From the NCBI GenBank assembly GCA_001873585.1, contig MNZL01000060.1, forward strand, positions 1 to 9,107: a stretch of DNA of 9,107 nucleotides. The letters are read 5' to 3'. Below, one piece after another: positions 1 through 6,150 of this stretch; position 1 is the first letter of the stretch, and every line of letters begins with the position of its first letter. The translations under genes and the position numbers were made by a program. A model generated the notes under the pieces. The model made no database searches. It was given only the letters and a program-made list of their open reading frames with translations, and was not told the origin of the DNA. The DNA is from Rhodobacterales bacterium CG2_30_65_12. Lineage in GTDB: Bacteria; Pseudomonadota; Alphaproteobacteria; Rhodobacterales; Rhodobacteraceae.

Positions 1-251
1 ACCGAGGGAAACCCGCCGCGCAGCCCGTCGAGCCGCACCACCGCGACGCGGCGCGCCTCGGCATCGTGCAGCGCCATGCAGGCCGCGCCGGCTTCGGCCC
101 AGAGGCTCATCAACGTGAACCGGCCTGCAGCCAGCGCCTGCGCCACGGCCACCCATTCGGGCGTGGTAACGCGCGAAACCGGGAAGACACCGGCACGGAA
201 ATCGCGCGAGCGGATCCAGGTAAGGTTGGGCATATCATCGGTCATGCGCAT
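1..251 (-). CDS. hyfG: HyfG-like hydrogenase/complex I large subunit, N-terminal fragment
   Basis: Partial gene: about 83 codons are visible and the rest lies beyond the left edge. The translation begins MRMTDDMPNLTWIRSRDF and ends with RLDGLRGGFPSV. Seen: a soluble N-terminal region with a segment TPEWVAVAQALAAGRF, followed by an SLWAE...ACMALHD stretch and a GGFPSV turn. Family knowledge: this pattern fits the NuoC-like (30-kDa) domain that precedes the NuoD/NiFe large-subunit domain in HycE/HyfG-type proteins. Its position directly after hyfF matches the E. coli hyf order F-G. ATG codons at 251 and 245 are both in frame, and GGGATGAG lies just upstream, so the exact start is uncertain. The stop of hyfF is 1 nt upstream, which implies translational coupling. 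The cysteine pairs that bind Ni-Fe would lie outside the window, so catalytic competence as a hydrogenase is undetermined. Confidence 0.75.
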   Translation of the reverse strand, partial: MRMTDDMPNLTWIRSRDFRAGVFPVSRVTTPEWVAVAQALAAGRFTLMSLWAEAGAACMALHDAEARRVAVVRLDGLRGGFPS

Positions 252-252
252 C

Positions 253-1698
253 TCATCCCAGAATGGCCGCGACGGTCTGGAACCAGTCCACCATCGGCTG
301 CGGCATGTGAAGGCCGATCCAGTAGATCAGCGCCAGGTGCAGCCACAGCGGCAACAGCGAGCCCGTCATCGGGTGATCTTCGCCCGTGGGTGTGCCGAAG
401 GCCACATCCGTCAGCCGCAACAACAGCGCGCCGAAGGCCACCAACAGGCCGAAAACCAGGATCACGGCCAAAACCGGCATCCGCGCAAAGCTGGTGGTCA
501 CAACCAGAAATTCGCTCATGAACACGCCCGAGGGCGGCATCCCGGCGATCGACAGCACCGCCAGCACCAGCCCCCAGCCAAGCGCCGGGTGGCTTTGCGT
601 GAGCCCGCGGATCTGATCCAGCTTTTGCGTGCCCTTGATCTGCGCCACGTTACCGACCGCGAAGAAAATCGCCGATTTGGTCAGCGAGTGCATGACCATG
701 TGCAGAAGCCCGGCAAAATTGGCCAGCGGCCCGCCTATTCCGAAGGCAAAAACGATGATCCCCATATGCTCGATCGAAGAATACGCGAACAGCCGTTTGA
801 TGTCGCGCCGCCGGTAGAGCATGAAGGCGGCGAACACGAGCGACAACAGCCCGAGCCCGATCATCAACGGCCCCGGCGCAACCGCTTCGGCATTGGCCGT
901 CATCAACAGCTTGAAGCGCAGCACCGCATAGAGCGCCACGTTCAAGAGCAGCCCCGAGAGCACCGCCGAAATCGGCGTCGGCCCCTCGGCATGGGCATCT
1001 GGCAACCAGGCGTGGAACGGGGCAAGGCCAACCTTGGTGCCATAGCCCACCAGCAAGAACACGAAGGCAACGTTGAGCATCGCCGGATCGAAGCGCGGCG
1101 CCGCTACGAGCAAATTGGTCCAGACCATCGCCGGCGTGCCCTCGCCCAGCACCGGCTGCGCGGCGAGATAGACCAGGATCGTGCCAAACAGCGCCAGCGC
1201 GATCCCGACCGAGCCGAGGATGAAGTATTTCCACGCCGCTTCCAGCGCCTCGTGCGTGCGGTAGAGCCCGACCATCAGCACCGTCGACAGCGTGGCCAGT
1301 TCAACCGCCACCCACATCAGGCCAATATTGTTGCTGGCCAGCGCCAGGTTCATGCCGAACATCATCATCTGATACATGGCATGGTAAAAGCGCAGGTTGG
1401 AGGGCGTCACCCGACCAACCTCCAGTTCATGGCCGATGTAGCTGGCCGAGAAAAACGCGGCAGAGAGCCCGACGAAGGTGTTGAGCACGATGAAAACGAT
1501 GTTGAGATCGTCCACCAGCAGAAAATTTCCGGGCGCGGGGCGTTCCAGCACGAACAGCGATGTGGCGGCAAGGAAGGTTACGAGGCTGGCAAAAACGTTG
1601 ATCCACGCCCCGACCCGGTAGCCCGGCATCAGCGCCAGCAGCGCTGCGGTGCCCAGCGGCAGCGCCAGGGTGGCTTCGAGAGCAAGCGCGCCGGTCAT
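253..1698 (-). CDS. hyfF: Hydrogenase-4 subunit F, NuoM/NuoN-like membrane proton-translocating subunit
   Basis: Polytopic inner-membrane protein of 481 aa (E. coli HyfF is about 526 aa). Family knowledge: HyfF belongs to the NuoL/M/N (Mrp antiporter) family and is thought to move protons or Na+ in the membrane arm. Seen: hydrophobic segments throughout. Family landmarks are the charged Glu in VAVELATLST (E133), the TKVGLAPFHAWLPDAH stretch with K222 in the broken-helix region, SAVLSGLLLNVALYAVLR, where Asn253 stands where HyfB has a Lys, the MHSLTKSAIFF segment with K341, and MPPSGVFMSEF with E396. I believe the Asn is typical of HyfF, but this is from memory. The start codon overlaps the stop of hyfE in ATGA, with GGGGAG seven nt upstream. 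It lies 1 nt before the hyfG-like gene. The choice of HyfF over NuoM rests on the HyfE neighbour and operon order. Confidence 0.9.
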   Translation of the reverse strand: MTGALALEATLALPLGTAALLALMPGYRVGAWINVFASLVTFLAATSLFVLERPAPGNFLLVDDLNIVFIVLNTFVGLSAAFFSASYIGHELEVGRVTPSNLRFYHAMYQMMMFGMNLALASNNIGLMWVAVELATLSTVLMVGLYRTHEALEAAWKYFILGSVGIALALFGTILVYLAAQPVLGEGTPAMVWTNLLVAAPRFDPAMLNVAFVFLLVGYGTKVGLAPFHAWLPDAHAEGPTPISAVLSGLLLNVALYAVLRFKLLMTANAEAVAPGPLMIGLGLLSLVFAAFMLYRRRDIKRLFAYSSIEHMGIIVFAFGIGGPLANFAGLLHMVMHSLTKSAIFFAVGNVAQIKGTQKLDQIRGLTQSHPALGWGLVLAVLSIAGMPPSGVFMSEFLVVTTSFARMPVLAVILVFGLLVAFGALLLRLTDVAFGTPTGEDHPMTGSLLPLWLHLALIYWIGLHMPQPMVDWFQTVAAILG

Positions 1699-2360
1699 TG
1701 CCGTTCTCCCCGGAACGCGTCCAGCGCCTCGGTATCGACCGAGTCGAACCTTTCGCGGATGCGGAACAGGAACACCCCGATCACGATCATCGCTATCAGC
1801 ACCGAAAACGCCACGCTGATCTCGACCACCAGCGGCATGCCCTGCGCCCCGGCGGCGGCCAGGATCAGCCCGTTTTCGAGCGACATGAAGCCCACCACCT
1901 GCGTGACCGCATTGCGCCGTGTGACCATCATCAGCATTCCCAGCAGGATCACCGAAAGCGCAAAGGCCAGATCCTCACGCGCAAGTGCGTTTTCGGCGGC
2001 CTCGGTCAGTTGCAGCATCAACAGGATCGACAACGCCACCAGCCCCATCCCCGCCAGCATTGTCGGCATCACGCCGGTGACGGTTTCAACCGTGCGCTGA
2101 ATCCCCATCCGCGCCACCACCCGGTGCAGCGCCCAGGGCACGATCAGCGCCTTGAACACCAGCGCAATCGCCGCCGTGGCATAGAGGTGCGGAGCCTCTT
2201 GGGTAAACGCCTGCCATGCCACCGCCAGCCCGAGCAGAACCGCCTGCAGCGCGAAGGTGTTGAGCAGCGCATACATCCGGTCCTGATAGATCATCATGAA
2301 GCTGACCAGAACGAGGCCACCGGCCAGAAGGTGCGAGATATCAAAAGCATAACTGCTCAT
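1695..2360 (-). CDS. hyfE: Hydrogenase-4 component E (NuoK-like membrane subunit)
   Basis: Small membrane subunit of 221 aa, close to E. coli HyfE (216 aa). Family knowledge: HyfE has a C-terminal half resembling NuoK/MrpC, which links antiporter-like subunits to the NuoH-like one. Seen: about six or seven hydrophobic segments, first at residues 8-24. The C-terminal half contains GFMSLENGLILAAAGAQG with E162 and MPLVVEISVAF with E180, which match the buried glutamates of NuoK-like proteins. The tail (about residues 200-221) is charged and probably cytoplasmic. The start ATG directly abuts the hyfC stop (TAG ATG). GAGGAG seven nt upstream supports this start. The end overlaps hyfF by 4 nt. HyfE is not part of the hyc (formate hydrogenlyase-1) operon, so its presence points to a Hyf or Ehr-like complex. 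Confidence 0.92.
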   Translation of the reverse strand: MSSYAFDISHLLAGGLVLVSFMMIYQDRMYALLNTFALQAVLLGLAVAWQAFTQEAPHLYATAAIALVFKALIVPWALHRVVARMGIQRTVETVTGVMPTMLAGMGLVALSILLMLQLTEAAENALAREDLAFALSVILLGMLMMVTRRNAVTQVVGFMSLENGLILAAAGAQGMPLVVEISVAFSVLIAMIVIGVFLFRIRERFDSVDTEALDAFRGERQ

Positions 2361-3317
2361 CTAGAGGCTCCTCGAAACAAAGAGCAAAAGCGTGCCGAGC
2401 AGCCCCAGCATCAGCGCCGCACCAATGAAATCCGGCACCCGGAACACCCGCATCTTGGCAACAGATGTCTCGAACACCGCAAGCAGCGTGCCCCCGACCG
2501 CCAGCTTGGCGAGGAAGAAGGCGAATCCGGCAACCAGCTCACCCACCCCGGCGGTGGCCGGCGCGATCCCCCAGGGCACAAAGATGCAGCCGATCAGCGC
2601 CATGTAGAGCAAGAGCTTCAACGAGGCCGCGAGCTCGATCATCGCCAGGTGTCGGCCGGAATATTCCAGCACCATCGCCTCGTGCACCATTGTCAGTTCG
2701 AGGTGCGTTGCCGGGTTGTCAACGGGAATGCGCGCGTTCTCGGCGAGGGCGACGATGGTCAGCGCAATCAGCGCCATCCCCATCGAGACCCGAATACCGA
2801 CCTCGCCCGATTCCATGAAGGCGACGACATTCGACAATTCCGTCGAGCCGGCCACCAGCGCGACGGTGAACACCATCAGCAGCATTGCCGGCTCGGCCAG
2901 CGCCCCGATCATCATCTCGCGCGATGCGCCAAGGCCGCCAAAGCTGGTGCCCACATCCATTCCGGCCAAAGCCAGGAAGAACCGCGCGCTGCCGAGCAGC
3001 GCGACGATTGCAATCAGATCGGCGGTCCAGCTGAAATGCAGCCCGATGGCAAAGGTCGGCACCAGCGCGGCGGCAACCCAGGTCGCGGCGAAGATCGTGT
3101 AGGGCGAGACCCTGAACAGCCACGAGGCGTTCTCGGCCAGCACCACTTCCTTGCGCATCAGCCGCGCAAGATCGCGGTAAGGTTGCAGGATCGACGCGCC
3201 GCGCCGGCGCAACAGACGCGCCTTGATCTTGCGCACCAGCCCGGTCAGCCCGGGGGCCAGCGCCAGCACGATCAGCATTTGCACAGCTTGCAGCAAAAGG
3301 TTGCCGATCAGTTCCAT
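2361..3317 (-). CDS. hyfC: Hydrogenase-4 component C (NuoH-like membrane subunit)
   Basis: Membrane protein of 318 aa (E. coli HyfC is about 315-320 aa). Family knowledge: this NuoH/HycD-type subunit anchors the hydrophilic arm to the membrane arm. Seen: an N-terminal hydrophobic helix, then a basic loop with GASILQPYRDLARLMRKE (about 40-57), a hallmark of the HycD/HyfC branch. DVGTSFGGLGASREMM follows at about 121-136, and AENARIPVDNPATHLEL continues into TMVHEAMVLEYSG (about 192-221), the acidic loop conserved in NuoH relatives. A hydrophobic C-terminus ends the protein. The start lies inside the last codons of hyfB (10-nt overlap), with only a weak GGGG-type ribosome site, so translation probably depends on coupling to hyfB. 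The stop immediately precedes the hyfE ATG. Confidence 0.93.
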   Translation of the reverse strand: MELIGNLLLQAVQMLIVLALAPGLTGLVRKIKARLLRRRGASILQPYRDLARLMRKEVVLAENASWLFRVSPYTIFAATWVAAALVPTFAIGLHFSWTADLIAIVALLGSARFFLALAGMDVGTSFGGLGASREMMIGALAEPAMLLMVFTVALVAGSTELSNVVAFMESGEVGIRVSMGMALIALTIVALAENARIPVDNPATHLELTMVHEAMVLEYSGRHLAMIELAASLKLLLYMALIGCIFVPWGIAPATAGVGELVAGFAFFLAKLAVGGTLLAVFETSVAKMRVFRVPDFIGAALMLGLLGTLLLFVSRSL

Positions 3318-5311
3318 ATTGCCAGCCCCGTCAGCAGAAGAACCAGTGAGCCGAACACCAGGCTCAGGTAGCGCCGGATGGTGAGGAATTGCAGCGCATT
3401 GAGCCGGGTCGTGGCATAGTCGATGGCCGCGATGATCGGCAGGTAAAGGCGGGCCCAGGCCAGATCTTCAGTCTGCACCTCGTGGCGCGCCGGTGTGGCG
3501 TCGCCCGGCGGCGGCATTACCACGGTCTCGCGCGCGGCAAGCACCGGCGCCATCACCCTGCGGATCGGCTGCGAGAAACTGCCAGCCCCATATTGCGTTA
3601 CCGGATCGGCATTGGGAAAGCCGCAATCCCAGGCCGGGGCCCGGCGCAGCCGCCGCGAAGCGAGGCGATGCACGAGCCAGGCGCTCGCCCCGCCCGAGAA
3701 CACAACGAATACCATCACGAGCAAGCCGCTGTAACTGCTGTGCACCACGGCCACCGGCACCAGCGTGAACCAGTTATTGTTTGCCTGCATCGGCAGATGC
3801 GCGCCCACGGCCAGGTCGACAGCCGGCGCCACGAGGTCGATCAGCACCCCGGGCAGGATCCCCGCCAGAACACATAACAGCGCCAGCCCGGCCATCGCCC
3901 CGAGCGACCAACGGTCGACCTCGTGCGCATCTCGCGCCTCATCCGAGCGCGCACGGCCGAGAAAGATCACGCCGTAAAACCGCACGAAAGCAGCCGCTGC
4001 AAGCGCGGCGGCCAGCGCCAGCAGCCCGCCCGCCGCCGGCACCAGAAACTGCAAGCCGGGCTGAGACAGCTTCGGGCTTTGCAGCACCGCCTGAAACAGC
4101 AGCCACTCCGAGACAAAGCCGTTGAGCGGCGGCAAGGCCGAGATCGCCGTGACCCCCACCAGCGCCAGCACAGCCGTCTTCGGCATCCGGTGGATCAGTC
4201 CGCCGAGCCCGTCGAGGTCGCGCCGCCCGGTTGCATTCAGCACCGCGCCTGCGACCATGAACAACAGGCTCTTGAACAACATGTGGTTCATCGCGTGAAT
4301 AAGCCCCGCCGTCAGCGCCAGTGCCGCCAGCGCGGGCATGCCGTTCGCCCGGAACGCCAGCGCCAGGCCGAGGGCGGCGAAGATCACGCCAATGTTCTCG
4401 ATCGTCGAATAGGCCAGAACGCGCTTGCCGTCGCCGTCGATATTGGCAAACAGGATACCCACAACCGCCGTCAACGCACCGGCCACGATCACCGGCACGC
4501 TCATCCACCATGGCACCGGCCCAAGCAGATCGAAGGCGACCCGGATGAAGCCATAGAGCGCGACCTTGGTCATCACCCCGCTCATAAGCGCCGAGACATG
4601 GCTGGGCGCCGCCGGATGCGCCGCCGGCAGCCAGACATGCAGCGGCAGAAGCCCCGCCTTCGAGCCCGCACCGATCATCATCAGCGCCAGCACCAGCACC
4701 GCCAGCGCCGGGCTGCGTTCGACTGTGCGCATCGCCTCAAATTCATAGCCGCCCTCGGGCCCCGCCATCAGACCGAAGGCCAGCAGCAGAACCATCGTGC
4801 CAAAGCCCGCCATGACGAGATAGAGATAGCCTGCGGCCCGCGTTTCCTCGGCCCGGTGATTGGTCAGCACCAGCGCCCAGGACAAAAGCGACATCACCTC
4901 CCACGACAGAAGAAAAGTGAAGGCGTCACCGGCCAGCACAACCATCGTCATCGCGCCCAGAAAACCGGGATAGAACGGCAGCACCCGGTGCGGCTCATGC
5001 TCATGCCGGCCGTAGCCGATGGCAAAAACGCTGGCCGCTGCCCCGCCCACGCCGAGCAGCATCAGAAACACCGCTGAGAGCGCGTCGAGCGTAAGATGCG
5101 CGCCAATCCAGGGCAGGCCGATCGGAAGATGCACCCCCTGCGCGCCGGCCTGTGTCGCCAGCGTCCAGACCCCGGCAAGAGCGAGGGCAAGGCTGAATGC
5201 CGCGCTGGTGCCGTAGACCACCGCCGACGCCGCCGACAGGCCGCGCATCGCCGCCGCAGCCAGAGAAAGCGCCAGAAGGCCAAGCGCAATCGCGGCGGAA
5301 AGCTCAATCAT
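3308..5311 (-). CDS. hyfB: Hydrogenase-4 subunit B (large NuoL/M-like membrane subunit)
   Basis: Polytopic inner-membrane protein of 667 aa, matching E. coli HyfB (672 aa). Family knowledge: HyfB/HycC is the antiporter-like subunit of group 4 hydrogenase complexes and has a C-terminal extension beyond the NuoM core. Seen: E138 in LLSWEVMSLLSW, K218 in AGSKAGLLPLHVWLPAAHPA, K249 in ALMSGVMTKVALYG, H339, H343 and K347 in the HAMNHMLFKSLLF segment, and SALPPLNGFVSEWLLFQ (E402). The late cytoplasmic stretch WDCGFPNADPVTQYGAGSFSQP is characteristic of HyfB/HycC rather than NuoL. The start ATG overlaps the stop of the upstream helix-turn-helix ORF in ATGA and has GAGG six nt upstream. The 3' end overlaps hyfC by 10 nt. 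It is the first structural gene of the complex. No HyfA-like ferredoxin precedes it. Confidence 0.94.
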   Translation of the reverse strand: MIELSAAIALGLLALSLAAAAMRGLSAASAVVYGTSAAFSLALALAGVWTLATQAGAQGVHLPIGLPWIGAHLTLDALSAVFLMLLGVGGAAASVFAIGYGRHEHEPHRVLPFYPGFLGAMTMVVLAGDAFTFLLSWEVMSLLSWALVLTNHRAEETRAAGYLYLVMAGFGTMVLLLAFGLMAGPEGGYEFEAMRTVERSPALAVLVLALMMIGAGSKAGLLPLHVWLPAAHPAAPSHVSALMSGVMTKVALYGFIRVAFDLLGPVPWWMSVPVIVAGALTAVVGILFANIDGDGKRVLAYSTIENIGVIFAALGLALAFRANGMPALAALALTAGLIHAMNHMLFKSLLFMVAGAVLNATGRRDLDGLGGLIHRMPKTAVLALVGVTAISALPPLNGFVSEWLLFQAVLQSPKLSQPGLQFLVPAAGGLLALAAALAAAAFVRFYGVIFLGRARSDEARDAHEVDRWSLGAMAGLALLCVLAGILPGVLIDLVAPAVDLAVGAHLPMQANNNWFTLVPVAVVHSSYSGLLVMVFVVFSGGASAWLVHRLASRRLRRAPAWDCGFPNADPVTQYGAGSFSQPIRRVMAPVLAARETVVMPPPGDATPARHEVQTEDLAWARLYLPIIAAIDYATTRLNALQFLTIRRYLSLVFGSLVLLLTGLAIWN

Positions 5312-5496
5312 TCCGCACCTCGACAGCTTGTCGCCACGACCACCCGCGTCAGGCTTTCAACCATGCCGCCGACAATACGTTCGCTTGATTGCATCCGCTG
5401 AAAGGGAGGCCCAGACAGCCCTGCCATCCGAGCCAAAGACTTTTGGTCGATTCCGGGACGCGCCCGCGCCAGCCTGATCTGTGGTCCGGTAATCAT
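5308..5496 (-). CDS. Short, degenerate XRE-type helix-turn-helix protein leading the hyf operon
   Basis: A 62-codon ORF, MITGPQIRLARARPGIDQKS..., whose stop overlaps the hyfB start in ATGA. It has a ribosome site, GAGGGG, nine nt before the ATG. Seen: the sequence follows, without gaps, the pattern of small XRE-type regulators common in alphaproteobacteria: an MITGPQIR start, DQKSLARMAGLS (helix 2 and turn), then xxxQRM (recognition helix), ending in VESLTRVV. That family pattern is recalled from memory, not searched. Odd points: two prolines (30-31) enter the recognition helix, the residue after QRM is Gln where Glu is usual, and the C-terminus RVVVATSCRGAE stops about 15 residues short of the usual length and loses the expected AGVE-type strand. 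It may be a decayed regulator kept as a coupling leader for hyfB, or a diverged functional autoregulator. It could also be a pseudogene. Confidence 0.6.
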   Translation of the reverse strand: MITGPQIRLARARPGIDQKSLARMAGLSGPPFQRMQSSERIVGGMVESLTRVVVATSCRGAE

Positions 5497-5505
5497 TGTA
5501 GCCGA

Positions 5506-5511
5506 CCCCTC
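5506..5511 (-). promoter_or_regulatory. Ribosome binding site of the helix-turn-helix ORF
   Basis: On the minus strand GAGGGG lies nine nt before the ATG at 5496. It supports real initiation of this short ORF, which would otherwise be easy to dismiss, and makes it the likely first translated reading frame of the hyf transcript. Confidence 0.5.
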
Positions 5512-5539
5512 GCGACGCTCGGTTGTTGTCTAACAGGAC

Positions 5540-5562
5540 TTTGTGGATGCTTTGTGTAATGC
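5540..5562. repeat. Short tandem direct repeat (11 + 12 nt)
   Basis: On the plus strand TTTGTGGATGC is followed directly by TTTGTGTAATGC. The two copies share TTTGTG at the start and ATGC at the end. They lie about 45-65 nt upstream of the helix-turn-helix start codon, where a regulator could bind as a head-to-tail dimer. The period is about one helical turn. No match to a known regulator site is recognised, and chance occurrence is possible. Confidence 0.35.
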
Positions 5563-5607
5563 CTCTGTAGGATTCTACCATGCCGGATTCAAGTGTTGTT
5601 CCGCCGC

Positions 5608-5623
5608 CAACGTTGTAACATTG
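5608..5623. promoter_or_regulatory. Imperfect palindrome CAAyGTT-N2-AACrTTG
   Basis: CAACGTTGTAACATTG matches its own reverse complement at 12 of 16 positions and contains the perfect 8-mer palindrome CAACGTTG. It sits more than 110 nt upstream of the first start codon of the hyf unit and just past the META gene stop. It resembles a dimeric regulator site in form, but it is not an FNR box (TTGAT-N4-ATCAA) and I cannot assign it. Confidence 0.3.
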
Positions 5624-5635
5624 CAGAGCCACGCC

Positions 5636-6037
5636 TCAATCGTCGCGCGCGAAGCCAAGCACCGGCGCACCCGAGGCCGGGATCAGCATCATCTGGTCGG
5701 TCACCGGGTCATAAGCCACGGCCACGGTGCCGCTGAGGGCCTCGAACACCCGCATCTCCTGGCCCATCAGATCGCCGGCGCAGGCCATTTTGGTGGCCGA
5801 GAAAGGGCTGTTGAAGGTTATCACACCGGGGGCGGCGACAGCCTGTCCGTTAAACCGGTTGCAGCCGGTCGTGCCAAACACGGCACCGTCGGCGGCGAAG
5901 GCGATTCGCCCGCCGGGCAGCGCGGCAATTCCGCCGACCGACGAGAGCGCCCAGCCGGCGGCCGTTTCGGTCTGGGCCGGGACTGCGCTTGCGAGCGCGG
6001 CGAATGTGAGGGCGAGAACGAGGCGCAAACGGGTCAT
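5636..6037 (-). CDS. Secreted META (HslJ-like) domain protein
   Basis: Exported protein of 133 aa. Seen: a signal peptide, MTRLRLVLALTFAALASAVPAQ, with a basic start, a hydrophobic core and an A-x-A-like cleavage region near residue 22. Then comes a single META domain with the hallmark FGTTGCNRFNG (about 54-64) and ATKMACAG (about 81-88) leading into the MGQEMRVFEAL helix. Two cysteines (C59, C86) sit in these motifs and could pair in the periplasm. Family knowledge: META-domain proteins include E. coli HslJ (heat-inducible, linked to novobiocin resistance). Their biochemical activity is not established. The ATG at 6037 is chosen over an in-frame upstream ATG at 6100 because AAAGGAG sits six nt before it and the signal peptide begins there. 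It has no obvious functional link to hyf and is divergent from mnmH. Confidence 0.88.
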   Translation of the reverse strand: MTRLRLVLALTFAALASAVPAQTETAAGWALSSVGGIAALPGGRIAFAADGAVFGTTGCNRFNGQAVAAPGVITFNSPFSATKMACAGDLMGQEMRVFEALSGTVAVAYDPVTDQMMLIPASGAPVLGFARDD

Positions 6038-6150
6038 GGCGATCTCCTTTGCGCGGTTCCTACCAGAGCGCCCGGCGCGGGGGAAGCAGCGCTGGCGCAA
6101 TGGGTGCCGCCGCGCTAGGACTGGCGCGAAATCCGGGAGACGAAAAGCCG
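6038..6150. promoter_or_regulatory. Divergent spacer between the META gene and mnmH
   Basis: These 113 nt must hold the 5' signals of both divergent genes. On the minus strand AAAGGAG at 6050-6044 is a strong ribosome site for the META gene. On the plus strand GGGAGA at 6135-6140 serves mnmH with a rather long 10-nt spacing. A CTAGGA sequence at 6115-6120 with CTGGCG 17 nt upstream is a weak promoter candidate for mnmH. No convincing promoter is seen for the META gene. Confidence 0.4.

Larger units (their letters stand above)
5497..5635. other. Intergenic region upstream of the hyf operon
   Basis: The 139 nt between the META gene stop and the helix-turn-helix ORF are visibly richer in A/T than the flanking genes and hold no convincing ORF. 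Because the operon downstream is tightly coupled, its promoter is expected here. I found no good -35/-10 pair. TTGAAT followed 17 nt later by TACAGA (minus strand) is the best, and weak, sigma-70-like match. Other elements are a short tandem repeat at 5540-5562, a GTAG-N4-CTAC inverted repeat at 5567-5578 and an imperfect palindrome at 5608-5623. No intrinsic terminator for the META gene is apparent. Confidence 0.5.

Noticed and set aside
76..2100. 674-codon open frame on the plus strand
   Set aside because: It lies antisense to hyfF and hyfE, which have clear family motifs. Its product is Arg/His/Gln-rich without domains, as expected from the reverse complement of GC-biased codons.
1698..3371. 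557-codon open frame on the plus strand
   Set aside because: Antisense shadow of hyfE and hyfC. It is extremely His/Gln/Arg-rich and has no recognisable fold or ribosome site.
3923..5077. 384-codon open frame on the plus strand
   Set aside because: Antisense shadow of hyfB with the same low-complexity basic composition.
5608..5623. FNR/Crp-type site controlling the hyf operon
   Set aside because: The half-sites CAAyGTT/AACrTTG do not match TTGAT-N4-ATCAA or TGTGA-N6-TCACA, so it is kept only as an unassigned palindrome.
5357..5632. 91-codon ORF on the minus strand overlapping the helix-turn-helix ORF
   Set aside because: It has no recognisable motif and lies in another frame of the helix-turn-helix ORF, which has the better ribosome site and family pattern.
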